Counted from the stretch's first letter, positions 10,727 to 21,904 are shown. The stretch: DNA of 64,000 nucleotides from JAHEFT01 sp963700705 (GCA_963700705.1 CAVOYQ010000006.1:1-64000), one strand, 5' to 3'. Notes: generated by a model from the sequence alone, not told the origin. Program-made: numbers and translations.

Positions 10727-11044
10727 ATGTCTGCAGACAACGTCATCAATGAGATTCGTGAGTCCCTCAATGGCCGGCCGGGACAGCCGATCGTATTCGG
10801 TGTATGCAGAGCGATGGCTGCGAAATCCGGCAAGGAGCCCTGGGTGTTCAGACTTGCCGCCATTGTCCTCGCCCTGTTCTGGACGCTGCCGGTGGTTGCG
10901 GCTTATGTCATTCTCGGTTTCGCGCTGAGCGAGACAGAAGAACGCACGCGCAAGTTTTTTTCCGGACTGGCGATCATCACGCGGGAGATGGTGGAGAAGT
11001 TCGCTTCGTCGCTGCGCGACATGTTCGGCCCGGAACGGGTTTGA
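10727..11044 (+). CDS. PspC-domain small membrane protein
   Basis: This 105-residue protein has a PspC-type core: a short amphipathic region with FGVCRAMAAKSGKEPW, then a hydrophobic stretch (LAAIVLALFWTLPVVAAYVILGFAL). PspC proteins act in envelope-stress signalling at the inner membrane. Here the protein stands alone, without pspA or pspB, so it is a PspC-like orphan. The ribosome site GGGAGCAAGCC precedes the ATG well. It is divergent from the DhaL-DegV fusion and convergent with the glutaredoxin-like gene. Confidence 0.75.
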   Translation: MSADNVINEIRESLNGRPGQPIVFGVCRAMAAKSGKEPWVFRLAAIVLALFWTLPVVAAYVILGFALSETEERTRKFFSGLAIITREMVEKFASSLRDMFGPERV

Positions 11045-11062
11045 ACCGGAACACCTGTACAT

Positions 11063-11305
11063 TCAGGCGGGACCTGCGGCAAAAGATCGAATCTGATTTT
11101 CATTGAAGGGGAAGAACAACTCCCGGCCTGAGCCGGCGTGCAGCAGCACCGGCACGTGGTTGCCGTAGCGGTTGGCCAGGTCCGGGTCGGTGTCGATATC
11201 GACCAGCCGCCAGTCCATCCCCGCCTGTTCCAGCATCGTGACGGCCAGTTCACACAGGTGGCAGTCTCTCCGTGTATACACGACCAATGGTTCATTCGCT
11301 GTCAT
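11063..11305 (-). CDS. Glutaredoxin-like (DUF836) protein
   Basis: An 80-residue thioredoxin-fold protein with an N-terminal redox motif CHLCELAVTML (CxxC) just after the first strand (LVVYTRRDC), followed by WRLVDIDTDPDL and VPVLLHAGSG (cis-Pro loop VPVL). This is the pattern of the glutaredoxin-like DUF836 family. The ATG at 11305 gives the usual length; upstream in-frame sequence is unrelated. It is convergent with the PspC-like gene and divergent from sdaA, 64 bp away. Confidence 0.82.
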   Translation of the reverse strand: MTANEPLVVYTRRDCHLCELAVTMLEQAGMDWRLVDIDTDPDLANRYGNHVPVLLHAGSGRELFFPFNENQIRSFAAGPA

Positions 11306-11369
11306 TTGCCTATTCTGGCAGGTTAAACTCGCGCAATCGACAATCACCTGGAATCCTGGGCAACAGAAC

Positions 11370-12746
<1,377 letters not shown>

Positions 12747-12766
12747 GCAACAGGGACAGGGTTGTC

Positions 12767-13717
12767 ATGAATGCTAAAAACGGAGTTTGGCTATTTCTGG
12801 CGGCAGTGATATTGCTGGCCCCGGCGCCCGCCGGCGCAAAGAACATTTACAAATACCAGGACGAAAACGGCATCTGGCACTTTACCGACCGCCCGCCCGA
12901 AGAAGAAGTCCAGTTTGAAACCGTCTTCATGGAACGCGAGCCCGAACCGCGGCTCAGGCTGCGCCAGGAAGGCACGAAAGAAAGCCCTCTGTATGTCGTA
13001 TTCAATGATTTCTGGGGCCCGGTGGAAATCGAATTGAACCTGCTGGATGCCGCGAACGTGCTGTCCGAACCGCCGCTGCCGGCCCGCTTCGTGGTTCCCG
13101 GCCAGAAGGAGCAAATCCTGGTGGGCATCGGTGCTCTGAATCCGCACCTCGGCTTCCAATACCGTCTCAGCATGGCCTCCGTCCCGGGGCCGCCCATTGC
13201 CGAGCCGGTCGAAGGAATCGTGATACTTCCACCCTTTGCACCGACCGAGCAATACCCGATCAGCCAGGGTTTCCAGGGCGGTAAAACCCACACCTCGCCG
13301 GACAGTGAATTCGCTGTCGATATCGCCATGCCGGTGGGAACGGCTATCCACGCGGTCAGGGGGGGCACCGTGATGGACGTGGAGGAAGATTTCAACAAGG
13401 GCGGCACCAACCTCGAAAAATTCGGCGACAAGGCCAACCATGTCCGGATCCTGCACGAGGACGGGACGATGGCGCTTTACGCCCACCTGGACCTCGCCAG
13501 CGTGATTGTCCAGCCGGGCGCCCGGGTCCGTGCGGGTCAGAAAATCGCCCGGTCCGGGAACACCGGCTTCAGTTCAGGACCCCACCTGCACCTGGCGATC
13601 CAGCAGAATACCGGCATGAAGCTCATTTCCGTCCCGTTCCGCTTCATGTCCAGCGAGGGGCCGCCGATGGCGCCGGAAGAACAGCAGATCCTGCAAGGCA
13701 CGACTGGTGGCCTGTAA
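12767..13717 (+). CDS. Secreted M23-family peptidase with DUF4124 domain
   Basis: A probable peptidoglycan endopeptidase or LytM regulator in the periplasm. It has a signal peptide (residues 1-24, ending PAPAGA), a DUF4124 domain (IYKYQDENGIWHFTDRPP), an immunoglobulin-like middle part and a C-terminal M23 domain. The zinc ligands appear as the H/D pair around KTHTSPDSEFAVDIAMPVG and the HLHLA motif in SGPHLHLAIQQ, with H in LYAHLDLASV. The start at 12767 is preceded by CAGGGACAGGG. It follows sdaA by 20 bp. Confidence 0.88.
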   Translation: MNAKNGVWLFLAAVILLAPAPAGAKNIYKYQDENGIWHFTDRPPEEEVQFETVFMEREPEPRLRLRQEGTKESPLYVVFNDFWGPVEIELNLLDAANVLSEPPLPARFVVPGQKEQILVGIGALNPHLGFQYRLSMASVPGPPIAEPVEGIVILPPFAPTEQYPISQGFQGGKTHTSPDSEFAVDIAMPVGTAIHAVRGGTVMDVEEDFNKGGTNLEKFGDKANHVRILHEDGTMALYAHLDLASVIVQPGARVRAGQKIARSGNTGFSSGPHLHLAIQQNTGMKLISVPFRFMSSEGPPMAPEEQQILQGTTGGL

Positions 13718-13747
13718 CAGCCACTAGCAACCTTTGAGGCGGCGTTC

Positions 13748-13756
13748 TGTTAGAAT
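13748..13756 (+). promoter_or_regulatory. Possible extended -10 promoter of prfC
   Basis: TGTTAGAAT matches an extended -10 element (TGn plus TATAAT-like), 28 bp upstream of the prfC ATG. No convincing -35 box is seen, as expected for extended -10 promoters. This is assigned by inspection only. Confidence 0.3.
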
Positions 13757-13783
13757 GGCGCGCTTTTCGCCGCTGCTTTCATT

Positions 13784-15379
13784 ATGACCGAACTGACCAC
13801 TGAAATTGCCAAACGCCGCACGTTTGCGATCATTTCGCATCCGGACGCCGGCAAGACCACGCTGACTGAAAAATTGCTGTTGTTCGGCGGAGCGATCCAG
13901 ATGGCCGGCGCTGTGAAATCGAAGAAAGCGGCGCGCCATGCGACGTCCGACTGGATGAAGCTGGAACAGGAGCGTGGAATTTCCGTGACTTCATCGGTCA
14001 TGCAGTTCGATTACCGGGGCCGCGTGGTCAACCTGCTCGATACCCCGGGGCATGCCGACTTCTCCGAGGATACCTATCGAACGCTGACCGCGGTCGACTC
14101 GGCCCTGATGGTGATTGACTGCGCCAAGGGCGTGGAGGAACGTACGATCCGGCTGATGGAAGTCTGCCGTCTCCGGCAAACGCCCATTTTCACGTTCATC
14201 AACAAGCTGGACCGCGAAGGACGTGAGCCGATCGAATTACTCGACGAAGTCGAATCGGTGCTGGGAATCCAGTGCGCACCGATTACCTGGCCGATCGGCA
14301 TGGGCAAGCGGCTTAAAGGCGTTTACCACATGCTGGACGACGCGGTGCACCTGTACGAGTCCGGGAAAAACTACGTGACCCAGCAGGCGAAAATCATCCA
14401 GGGCCTCGACAACCCGGAACTGGACAGCCGACTGGGGCGGGACGCCGCGGAACTGCGTGACGAGATTGACCTGGTCCGCGGCGCCAGCCACGAATTTGAC
14501 CTGGCGGCCTACCTGAGTGGTGAGCAGACGCCGGTATTCTTCGGCTCCGCGATCAACAATTTTGGCGTTACCCCCCTGCTCGACGCTTTCGTTACGCATG
14601 CGCCGCCCCCGGGTCCCAGGGCAACGATCCGACGTACCGTGGCGCCCGATGAACCGGCACTGACCGGTTTTGTGTTCAAAATCCAGGCGAATATGGACCC
14701 GGCGCACCGGGACCGGGTCGCCTTCATGCGGGTCTGCTCCGGGCGTTTTTCCGGCGGCATGAAAATGCAGCATGTCCGGCTCGGAAAAATGGTGAAAGCC
14801 GCCAACGCACTGACCTTCATGGCGCAGGAACGGGAACAGGTCGAGACGGCCTGGCCGGGCGATATTGTCGGCCTGCACAACCACGGCACCATCGCGATCG
14901 GCGACACCTTTACCGAGGGGGAATCCCTGCAGTTCACCGGCATTCCCCACTTTGCTCCCGAGTTATTCCGCCGCGCCCAGTTGCGTGATCCGCTCAAGTT
15001 GAAGGCCCTGCAGAAAGGGCTGGCCCAGCTTTCCGAAGAGGGCGCAACCCAGTTCTTCCGGCCCCGCAACAGCAACGACCTGATCCTCGGGGCCGTGGGA
15101 ATCCTGCAGTTCGACGTGGTCGCTTACCGGCTGAAAAACGAGTACGGGGTCGAGGCGTCGTTTGAAGCCGTCAATGTTCAGACGGCGCGCTGGATAAGCA
15201 GCGAGGACGAAAAAAAGCTGGCGGACTTCTCACGCCAATTGCACAACAACCTGGCCGAGGACGGCGCCGGCCACCTGGTCTACCTGGCCCCGAGCCGGGT
15301 GAACCTGCAACTGACCCAGGAGCGTTGGCCCGGAATCCGTTTCGCCGCAACCCGGGAAACAACGATATTCGCTGAATGA
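13784..15379 (+). CDS. prfC: Peptide chain release factor 3
   Basis: RF3 is a GTPase that removes RF1/RF2 from the ribosome after peptide release. The G motifs are complete: SHPDAGKTTLTEK (P loop), ERGISVTSSVMQF, DTPGHADFSEDTYR, NKLDREGR. The RF3-specific C-terminal domain (FRPRNSNDLILGAVGILQFD) is present. At 531 residues it is full length, with no indel. It lies 5 bp upstream of the MATE gene. Confidence 0.97.
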   Translation: MTELTTEIAKRRTFAIISHPDAGKTTLTEKLLLFGGAIQMAGAVKSKKAARHATSDWMKLEQERGISVTSSVMQFDYRGRVVNLLDTPGHADFSEDTYRTLTAVDSALMVIDCAKGVEERTIRLMEVCRLRQTPIFTFINKLDREGREPIELLDEVESVLGIQCAPITWPIGMGKRLKGVYHMLDDAVHLYESGKNYVTQQAKIIQGLDNPELDSRLGRDAAELRDEIDLVRGASHEFDLAAYLSGEQTPVFFGSAINNFGVTPLLDAFVTHAPPPGPRATIRRTVAPDEPALTGFVFKIQANMDPAHRDRVAFMRVCSGRFSGGMKMQHVRLGKMVKAANALTFMAQEREQVETAWPGDIVGLHNHGTIAIGDTFTEGESLQFTGIPHFAPELFRRAQLRDPLKLKALQKGLAQLSEEGATQFFRPRNSNDLILGAVGILQFDVVAYRLKNEYGVEASFEAVNVQTARWISSEDEKKLADFSRQLHNNLAEDGAGHLVYLAPSRVNLQLTQERWPGIRFAATRETTIFAE

Positions 15380-15383
15380 CCCC

Positions 15384-16742
15384 ATGATGATTCCCGCTTC
15401 TCCACTTCGCTGGCTGTTCCCTGACCGGGATCGCCGCCGGATGATCTGGAGGATTGCGCTGCCCATCATGGGCGGCATGATGTCGCAGAACGTTCTCAAC
15501 CTGGTGGACATTGGCATGGTCGGCCGGCTGGGGGACCACGCACTGGCTGCGACCGGAATTGGCGGCTTTACCAACTACCTGGCCATATCGTTCATCATCG
15601 GCCTGTCGGCCGGTGTCCAGGCCCTGGCAGCCCGCAGGGTGGGTGAAGGTCGCGATTCCGAGACCGCAATCCCGTTGAACGGCGGACTGATGCTGGCCCT
15701 GATGATCGGCCTGCCGCTGTGTATCGCACTGATCGCCGCAACACCCTATGCCTTTACTTTTTTGACCGAAGACGCCGAAGTCAGGGAAATGGGAATCCCC
15801 TACCTCCAGGTCCGGATCGTCAGCATGATCGCCGTGGGCATGAATTTTTCTTTCCGCGGGTACTGGAGCGCCATCCATATGGCCGGCGTTTATCTGCGAA
15901 CGCTGCTGATCATGCATGCGATCAACATCTTCCTGAACTGGGTGTTGATTTTTGGCAACCTGGGCGCGCCGGAACTGGGTGTTTTCGGGGCCGGGCTGGC
16001 GACTACCATCGCCCTCTACTGCGGCACCGCGCTGTATTTTTTCTTTGCCTACCGGCACGCCAGGACCCGGGGTTTCCTGCAGGGCATTCCCTCGAGATCC
16101 ACCTTGTGGCAGCAGTTCAGGTTGTCGCTTCCCAGCAGTCTCCAGCAGTTGTTTTTCTCGGCCGGGCTGGTCACGCTGATCTGGATCGTGGGCCGCATCG
16201 GCACGGCCGAGGTGGCCGCGGTCAATATACTCATGACGTTCCACATCACCGCCATCCTGCCGGCCTTCGGCGTGGCGCTGGCCGCAACGACCCTGGTGGG
16301 AAACGCCCTGGGCAGGGGTGATGCGGATGACGCCGCCGCCTGGGGCTGGAACTGCGCCGCGCTGACCTTTACCTACGGCGTGATCATGAGCCTGTTGCTG
16401 ATTCCACTGGCGGACCCGATTCTGCGCGTCTTCCTGACCAATCCGGAAACCCGGCAACTGGCCTATCTGCCGATGGTGCTGTGGGCGCTGATGATCAGCT
16501 TCGATGCGGCCGGAATGGTGTTGATGAACGCACTGATCGGCGCCGGTGACACGCGCCGCAGCATGTACATCAGCCTGCTCTGGCAATGGACATTTTTTCT
16601 CCCGCTGGCCTTCCTCACCGGGCCGGTTCTCGGATTCGGACTGGTCGGAGTCTGGATCGTCAACAGCCTCTACCGGATAGGCCAGGCCTTGAATTGCGGA
16701 TCGCAATGGGCAGGCCGCAAATGGGAAGCCATCCGGATTTAG
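15384..16742 (+). CDS. MATE-family multidrug efflux transporter
   Basis: A 452-residue inner-membrane protein with about 12 transmembrane segments in two similar halves, of the MATE (NorM/DinF) type. These antiporters expel cationic drugs or metabolites using Na+ or H+. The N-terminal motif IMGGMMSQNVLNLVDIGMVG and the mid-protein repeat LPSSLQQLFFSAGLVTLIWI are typical. It begins 5 bp after prfC and may be cotranscribed. The substrate is unknown. Confidence 0.9.
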   Translation: MMIPASPLRWLFPDRDRRRMIWRIALPIMGGMMSQNVLNLVDIGMVGRLGDHALAATGIGGFTNYLAISFIIGLSAGVQALAARRVGEGRDSETAIPLNGGLMLALMIGLPLCIALIAATPYAFTFLTEDAEVREMGIPYLQVRIVSMIAVGMNFSFRGYWSAIHMAGVYLRTLLIMHAINIFLNWVLIFGNLGAPELGVFGAGLATTIALYCGTALYFFFAYRHARTRGFLQGIPSRSTLWQQFRLSLPSSLQQLFFSAGLVTLIWIVGRIGTAEVAAVNILMTFHITAILPAFGVALAATTLVGNALGRGDADDAAAWGWNCAALTFTYGVIMSLLLIPLADPILRVFLTNPETRQLAYLPMVLWALMISFDAAGMVLMNALIGAGDTRRSMYISLLWQWTFFLPLAFLTGPVLGFGLVGVWIVNSLYRIGQALNCGSQWAGRKWEAIRI

Positions 16743-16825
16743 GGAATCTCTGATCAATTACGCCCGGAGCGCGTTTCCATCCTGAAAATAGTGTATAAAA
16801 CACAGACCACGGGAGAGAGCCTTTC

Positions 16826-18098
16826 ATGATTGGAACCATTGCTTTTGGGATTTTCGGCCTCGTTGTCCTGGTCAGTATCGCGTTTGGCTTTTCCTCAAAA
16901 CGCGGAATAATCGACTGGAAACTGGTCGCTTCCGGAATCGGCCTGCAGTTGTTGTTCGCAGTCATCGTGATCCTGGTTCCGGGTGGCCGTGAATTTTTTG
17001 AAGGTCTCAGCAGCATTTTCGTGCGCGTCATCAGTTTCGCGATGGAAGGCGCGACTTTCATTTTTGGCCCCCTCGCCAACCCGTCGAACCTCGGTTTCAT
17101 TTTTGCCTTCCAGGTGCTTGCCCACCATCATTTTCTTCGCAGCATTGATGTCAGTGCTTTATCACATCGGACTGATGCAAAAAATTGTGCAGGCGATGGC
17201 ATGGGTGATGCTGAAAGTCATGCGCACCAGTGGCGCCGAATCCCTGTCAGTCGCCGCCAACGTCTTCGTCGGGCAGACCGAAGCGCCCCTGGTGGTGCGG
17301 CCTTATATTTCCCGGATGACCGAATCGGAGTTGTTCACGATGATGGTCGGCGGCATGGCGACGATCGCCGGGGGCGTGCTGGCGGCCTATATCACCATGC
17401 TCGGTGGTGCGGATGAGGCCATGCGGCTGTTCTACGCCAAGCACCTGCTTTCAGCCAGCATCATGGCGGCTCCGGCCACCATCGTCATTGCGAAAATCCT
17501 GAAACCGGAGACCGGAGAATCCCTGACGCGCGGCGAAGTGAAGTTGCACGTGGAGAAAACGGCGACCAACGTCATCGAAGCGGCGGCCAACGGCGCGGCC
17601 GACGGCTGGCGCCTGGCGCTCAATGTCGGCGCCATGCTGCTGGCCTTCATCGCCCTGATCGCGATGATCGATTACCCGCTGGACCTGCTGGGTGATTGGC
17701 TGGGCTGGGATGCCGCGACCGGAAGAGACCTGAGCCTGTCCACCCTGCTGGGTTACGCATTTTCACCGTTCGCCTGGGTCATCGGCGTGCCCTGGCAGGA
17801 CGCAATAACCGTGGGCGGGCTGATCGGTGAAAAAGTCGTCACCAATGAATTTGTAGCCTACGCCCACATGACCGAGATCCAGGACACCATGAGCCCGAAG
17901 GCACTGCTGATTTCAACCTACGCCCTGTGTGGCTTCGCCAACTTCTCTTCGATTGCAATTCAGATTGGCGGCATTGGCGGCATCGCTCCGGACCGTCGTT
18001 CCGACCTGGCGCGACTGGGACTGCTCGCAGTTCTTGGCGGCACGCTGGCGACCATGATGACGGCGACCATCGCCGGTGTCCTGACGAGCATTGCCTGA
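16826..18098 (+). CDS. Concentrative nucleoside transporter (NupC/CNT), one frameshift
   Basis: A CNT-family nucleoside symporter in the inner membrane. The N-terminal segment (MIGTIAFGIFGLVVLVSIAF ... FIFAFQVL) and the remainder (PTIIFFAALMSVLYHIGLMQ ... ESLSVAANVFVGQTEAPLVV) are in different frames. One extra T near 17118 (CTTGCCC instead of CTGCCC) separates them. The family signature NVFVGQTEAP and the C-terminal GFANFSSIAIQIGGIG are clear. The joined protein has about 423 residues, the normal length. A TATAAA box lies at 16794-16799. The downstream gene overlaps or abuts the stop. Confidence 0.9.
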
Positions 18099-18099
18099 A

Positions 18100-19980
18100 G
18101 TGTCAGGCCATTCGCAATTTGCCCTGTTTTCCCAACGGCGCTTTATGCCGTTTTTCATGACCCAGGGCCTGGGCGCTTTCAACGACAATATATTCAAGAA
18201 CGCGCTGGCCGCGCTGCTGGTATTCGAGGCCAGCAGCCTCTTTGCGCTCAACACCGACCAGTTGGTCAATTTGAGCGCCCTGGTTTTCATTCTGCCATTT
18301 TTTCTTTTTTCCGCGCTGTTCGGGCAATTCGCGGACAAGTACGAGAAATCGATACAGATTCGCCGGGTAAAATTGTTCGAGGTCGTGATCATGCTGCTGG
18401 CCACGCTTGGTTTCTGGCTGCACAACATACCGTTGCTGATGTTCGTGCTGTTTCTGCTTGGGCTGCAGTCGACCATTTTCGGGCCGATCAAGTACGGAAT
18501 ACTGCCCCAGATACTGCGCCGGGAAGAACTGGTCGGCGGCAATGCCCTGATCGAAATGGGAACGTTTGTGGCCATCCTGGCCGGCACGATAGCGGGGCCG
18601 CTATTGGCCGGGGTTGAAGTGGATTGGCCCTACTGGGTCAGCGCCGCGTGCCTGGCGGTCGCCGTCGCAGGTTATGTCTACAGCCGCGGGATTCCGACGG
18701 CCGAAGCCGCTTCGCCGGACCTGGAGATCAACTGGAATATATTCACCGAAACCAGCCGCAACCTGAAGTTCATCAACCTTAACCAGACGGTGCTCAACAG
18801 CGTGCTGGGAGTCTCGTGGTTCTGGTTTTTCGGCGCCACGTTCCTGGTCCAGATTCCCAGTTACAGCCAGAACGTTCTGGGTGGCGACGAGGGATTGATG
18901 TCCGCTTTGCTGGGATTGTTCATTATCGGGATCAGCACCGGTTCCCTGTTATGTGAAAAGCTCTCGGGCAAGCAGGTTGAAATCGGCCTGGTTCCGTTCG
19001 GCGCCATCGGCCTGACCCTGTTTGGCCTGGATCTTTACCTGGCGTCGCCGGCAACACCAACTGCCGGCCTCACCGCCCTGGAGTTCCTGTCCGGTGGCCA
19101 AAACTGGCGCATTATTGCCGACCTGCTCCTGATCGGCGTGTTTGGCGGCTTCTATATCGTGCCGTTATACGCACTGATCCAGTCGCGGTCTGAACCCGCC
19201 CACCTGAGCCGGGTGATCGCAGGCCTCAATATTCTCAACGCGCTGTTCATGGTGGTTGCAGCCGTGATGGCCATGCTGATCCTCGGGCCGGCCGGACTCG
19301 AAATTCCCCACCTGTTCCTGATTTCGGCGATTCTGAACGCAGTGGTCGCCGTTTATATCTTTACCCTGGTACCCGAATTCCTGATGCGGTTCCTGGTCTG
19401 GATACTGATCCACACGATATACCGGGTGCGGGTGAAGGGCCTGGATCACATCCCCGAAGAGGGTCCGGTCGTCGTCGCCAGCAACCACGTCAGTTTCGTC
19501 GATCCACTGATCATCGGCGGCATGATCCGGCGGCCGGTGCGGTTTGTCATGTATTACAAGATATATAAAATTCCGGTGTTGAACTTCATATTCAGGACCG
19601 GCAAGGCGATTCCGATTGCCGGGCGGTCTGAAGACCCGGAAATCCTGGAAAACGCCTACCGTCGAATGCACGGGGTGCTGGGGGACGGGGATGTCCTGGG
19701 CATTTTTCCGGAGGGCAGGATTACCCCGGATGGCGAAATCCAGGAATTCAAGCGCGGAATCGACAAGATCATTTCCGAACAACCGGTGCCGGTGGTCCCG
19801 ATGGCCCTGTGCAACCTGTGGGGCTCATTGTTCAGCCGCCGGGATCCCCTGCACAAACGGCGGCCTTACAAACTCTGGTCCCTGATCGAGCTGAGGATTG
19901 GCGAGCCTATTCCGCCGGAACAGGTCACCGCCGAAAGGCTGCAGCAGGAAGTCGAGAAACTGCGGGGTGCGGACCGCTAA
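18100..19980 (+). CDS. MFS transporter fused to PlsC-type acyltransferase
   Basis: About 626 residues. The N-terminal part (1 to about 420) is an LplT-like major facilitator with roughly 12 helices (FFMTQGLGAFNDNIFKNAL is the LplT signature). The C-terminal part is a 1-acylglycerophosphate acyltransferase with NHVSFVDPLI (HX4D), GIFPEGRIT and VVPMAL. In many proteobacteria LplT is fused to the whole Aas enzyme; here the AMP-forming acyl-ACP synthetase domain is missing. Likely role: import of lysophospholipid and its reacylation. The start is a GTG at 18100 or a TTG at 18091, at the stop of the nucleoside transporter, implying translational coupling. Confidence 0.9.
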   Translation: MSGHSQFALFSQRRFMPFFMTQGLGAFNDNIFKNALAALLVFEASSLFALNTDQLVNLSALVFILPFFLFSALFGQFADKYEKSIQIRRVKLFEVVIMLLATLGFWLHNIPLLMFVLFLLGLQSTIFGPIKYGILPQILRREELVGGNALIEMGTFVAILAGTIAGPLLAGVEVDWPYWVSAACLAVAVAGYVYSRGIPTAEAASPDLEINWNIFTETSRNLKFINLNQTVLNSVLGVSWFWFFGATFLVQIPSYSQNVLGGDEGLMSALLGLFIIGISTGSLLCEKLSGKQVEIGLVPFGAIGLTLFGLDLYLASPATPTAGLTALEFLSGGQNWRIIADLLLIGVFGGFYIVPLYALIQSRSEPAHLSRVIAGLNILNALFMVVAAVMAMLILGPAGLEIPHLFLISAILNAVVAVYIFTLVPEFLMRFLVWILIHTIYRVRVKGLDHIPEEGPVVVASNHVSFVDPLIIGGMIRRPVRFVMYYKIYKIPVLNFIFRTGKAIPIAGRSEDPEILENAYRRMHGVLGDGDVLGIFPEGRITPDGEIQEFKRGIDKIISEQPVPVVPMALCNLWGSLFSRRDPLHKRRPYKLWSLIELRIGEPIPPEQVTAERLQQEVEKLRGADR

Positions 19981-20001
19981 CGCCTTGGTGCAATATGCGG
20001 G

Positions 20002-20310
20002 CTAATCCCGGGTGGTTCCGCACTTCCAGCAACGCGCGAAATTCCCCTCGACATCAATCCCGCATTCCGGGCAAACCCAGTCTTCACCGGCATCCTCGAC
20101 CGGCAGGTCCAGTTTCAGCAGCTCAATGGCCCTCGCCAGGTCCTTTTCGTCCAGCACATATAGCTGCGGAACCACTTCGACAAAGGGTAATTCGCCGACG
20201 ACCGAGGAACTGTACTGGTTCCTGATGAACGTCTTGATGCCCTGCGACTCGAGCAGGGACTGCATCTGCCCAACCCGGCTGAAATCGAAGTTTTCAAACA
20301 CCTTGATCAT
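20002..20310 (-). CDS. DUF2007 protein with C-terminal zinc ribbon
   Basis: A 102-residue protein. The DUF2007 fold (PII-like putative signal-transducing domain) covers residues 1-70 (MIKVFENFDFSRVGQMQSLL, then LYVLDEKDLARAIELL). A zinc ribbon follows with WVCPECG and CWKCGT (two CxxC pairs). Its ATG overlaps the msrB stop by 4 bp (20307-20310), so it is coupled to msrB. The function is unknown; a small zinc-binding regulator is plausible. Confidence 0.85.
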   Translation of the reverse strand: MIKVFENFDFSRVGQMQSLLESQGIKTFIRNQYSSSVVGELPFVEVVPQLYVLDEKDLARAIELLKLDLPVEDAGEDWVCPECGIDVEGNFARCWKCGTTRD

Positions 20311-20723
20311 GGATCGTCGTGCTGCCCGTCCTGCGCCGGCCTGAACTCGAGGGAGGCCGAATTGATGCAATAGCGCATCCCCGTTGGCGGTGGTCCATCC
20401 GGGAAAATATGCCCTAGGTGGGCATCGCAATGGCGGCAAAGAAGCTCGACCCGGCGCATTCCGTGGCTGGTGTCCGGGCGTTGTACGATGTTGGCCTCTT
20501 CGAGTTCCGAGTGAAAACTCGGCCAGCCGCAGCCGGCATTGAACTTGCTGTCCGAGTCGAACAAGGGCTGGCCGCAGCAAACACAATGGTAATGGCCCTT
20601 GTCCCAAACCTGTTCGTAGGCCCCGCTGAACGGTGCTTCGGTACCCGCTTGCCGGGTGACGCGGTATTGTTCCGGGGTTAATTGCTCGCGCCATTCCCGG
20701 TCGGTCTTGCTAATTTTTCCCAT
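20307..20723 (-). CDS. msrB: Peptide-methionine (R)-S-oxide reductase
   Basis: MsrB reduces R-methionine sulfoxide in proteins. The two structural zinc CxxC pairs (CVCCGQPL and CRHCDAHLGH), the GWPSF motif and the catalytic Cys in RYCINSASLEF are all present. At 138 residues it is complete and cytoplasmic (no signal peptide). It is divergent from the lipoprotein aminopeptidase gene and coupled downstream to the DUF2007 gene. Confidence 0.96.
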   Translation of the reverse strand: MGKISKTDREWREQLTPEQYRVTRQAGTEAPFSGAYEQVWDKGHYHCVCCGQPLFDSDSKFNAGCGWPSFHSELEEANIVQRPDTSHGMRRVELLCRHCDAHLGHIFPDGPPPTGMRYCINSASLEFRPAQDGQHDDP

Positions 20724-20785
20724 GCAGGCATATTACCCCCATCGTGAGAGTCCTGTCACAAACCGGAAACGGCCGCACGGAGCGC

Positions 20786-21856
20786 ATGTTCTTGCGGGGC
20801 TTGCTGCCGGCTGTCGGCGCACTGTGCCTGGCGGCCTGCGCCTCGCCGGCCTATTACTCACAGGCCATATCCGGCCACCTGGACCTGATGCACCAGCGGA
20901 AAAGCATCACCGATATCCTGGAATCCGGATCAGCCAGCCCCGAACTGGTCCGCGAATTGGAATTGTCAGTAGAAATCCGGCAATTTGCGATCACCCGGCT
21001 GCAATTGCCGGATAACGCCAGTTACACGCAATTTGTAGAAACCGGCCGGGACGCCGTTACCTGGAACGTTTTAGCCGCTGGAGAATTTTCCATCGATCCA
21101 AAGCGATGGTGCTTCCTGGTTTCAGGCTGTGTGCCCTACCGGGGGTATTTCAATCAGCAAAAAGCTGAAAATTTTGCTGCGAAACTCGCCCGGCAAGGCT
21201 ACGACACCGCAGTTTCACCGGCCATTGCCTATTCAACACTGGGTTGGTTCGATGACCCCCTGCTGGACACCATGTTTCAATACAGCGACGGGCAACTGGC
21301 CGGATTCATTTTTCACGAACTGGCTCACCAGCAACTTTATGTGCCCGGAGATACCGATTTCAACGAGTCGTACGCCAGCTTCGTGGAAGAGACCGGCGTC
21401 AGGTTGTGGCTGGAGTCCAGCGGAAGACAACAGGAGTTGCCGGGCTGGCTGGAGCGGCAGGCCGCGGGCCTGCAATTCAACGCGTTGCTGCAGGACGCCA
21501 TCACGAAACTCAAGGCGGTCTATTCAAGCGGGCTACCGGCGGACCGGATGAGGAAGGAGAAATCGGCCGTACTCGAAAATCTGCGGTCGGACTACCGCTC
21601 GCTGGTCGAATCGCGGTGGCGCGGCCGCGATTACTTCGCGCCGTTTTTTTCCGGCGAACTGAACAACGCCAGCCTGGCGCTGGTTAACAGCTACCGTGGA
21701 GGATCCTGCGTCTTCGAAATGCTCTACCGGGAAGCCAACCAGGATATGGGCCGATTCCAGCAACTGGCGGCGTCCCGGGCCGAACTGGGAAAAGATCAAA
21801 GACGGGACTGGCTGAATCAACCTTGTGAGGTCATTGCGTCCGGCACCGATCTGTGA
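20786..21856 (+). CDS. Lipoprotein zinc aminopeptidase (PF10023 type)
   Basis: Predicted lipoprotein: the leader MFLRGLLPAVGALCLAACAS ends in a lipobox (LAAC). A single zinc-peptidase motif HELAHQ (HExxH), with FNESYASFVEE downstream providing a Glu ligand, matches the putative aminopeptidase family PF10023. I chose the ATG at 20786 because it puts the signal peptide at the N-terminus; a GTG at 20744 would add 14 residues. Length 356 residues. Its substrate is unknown. It precedes lptD by a spacer that contains an inserted repeat. Confidence 0.85.
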   Translation: MFLRGLLPAVGALCLAACASPAYYSQAISGHLDLMHQRKSITDILESGSASPELVRELELSVEIRQFAITRLQLPDNASYTQFVETGRDAVTWNVLAAGEFSIDPKRWCFLVSGCVPYRGYFNQQKAENFAAKLARQGYDTAVSPAIAYSTLGWFDDPLLDTMFQYSDGQLAGFIFHELAHQQLYVPGDTDFNESYASFVEETGVRLWLESSGRQQELPGWLERQAAGLQFNALLQDAITKLKAVYSSGLPADRMRKEKSAVLENLRSDYRSLVESRWRGRDYFAPFFSGELNNASLALVNSYRGGSCVFEMLYREANQDMGRFQQLAASRAELGKDQRRDWLNQPCEVIASGTDL

Positions 21857-21904
21857 CAACTTACCCCGAACCAGCATGGCTCAAGACCAACAGCGCTAAG
21901 ACCT

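Noticed and set aside
15171..16757. 528-codon open frame antisense to the MATE gene
   Set aside because: Shadow frame of a high-GC membrane protein; no family features.
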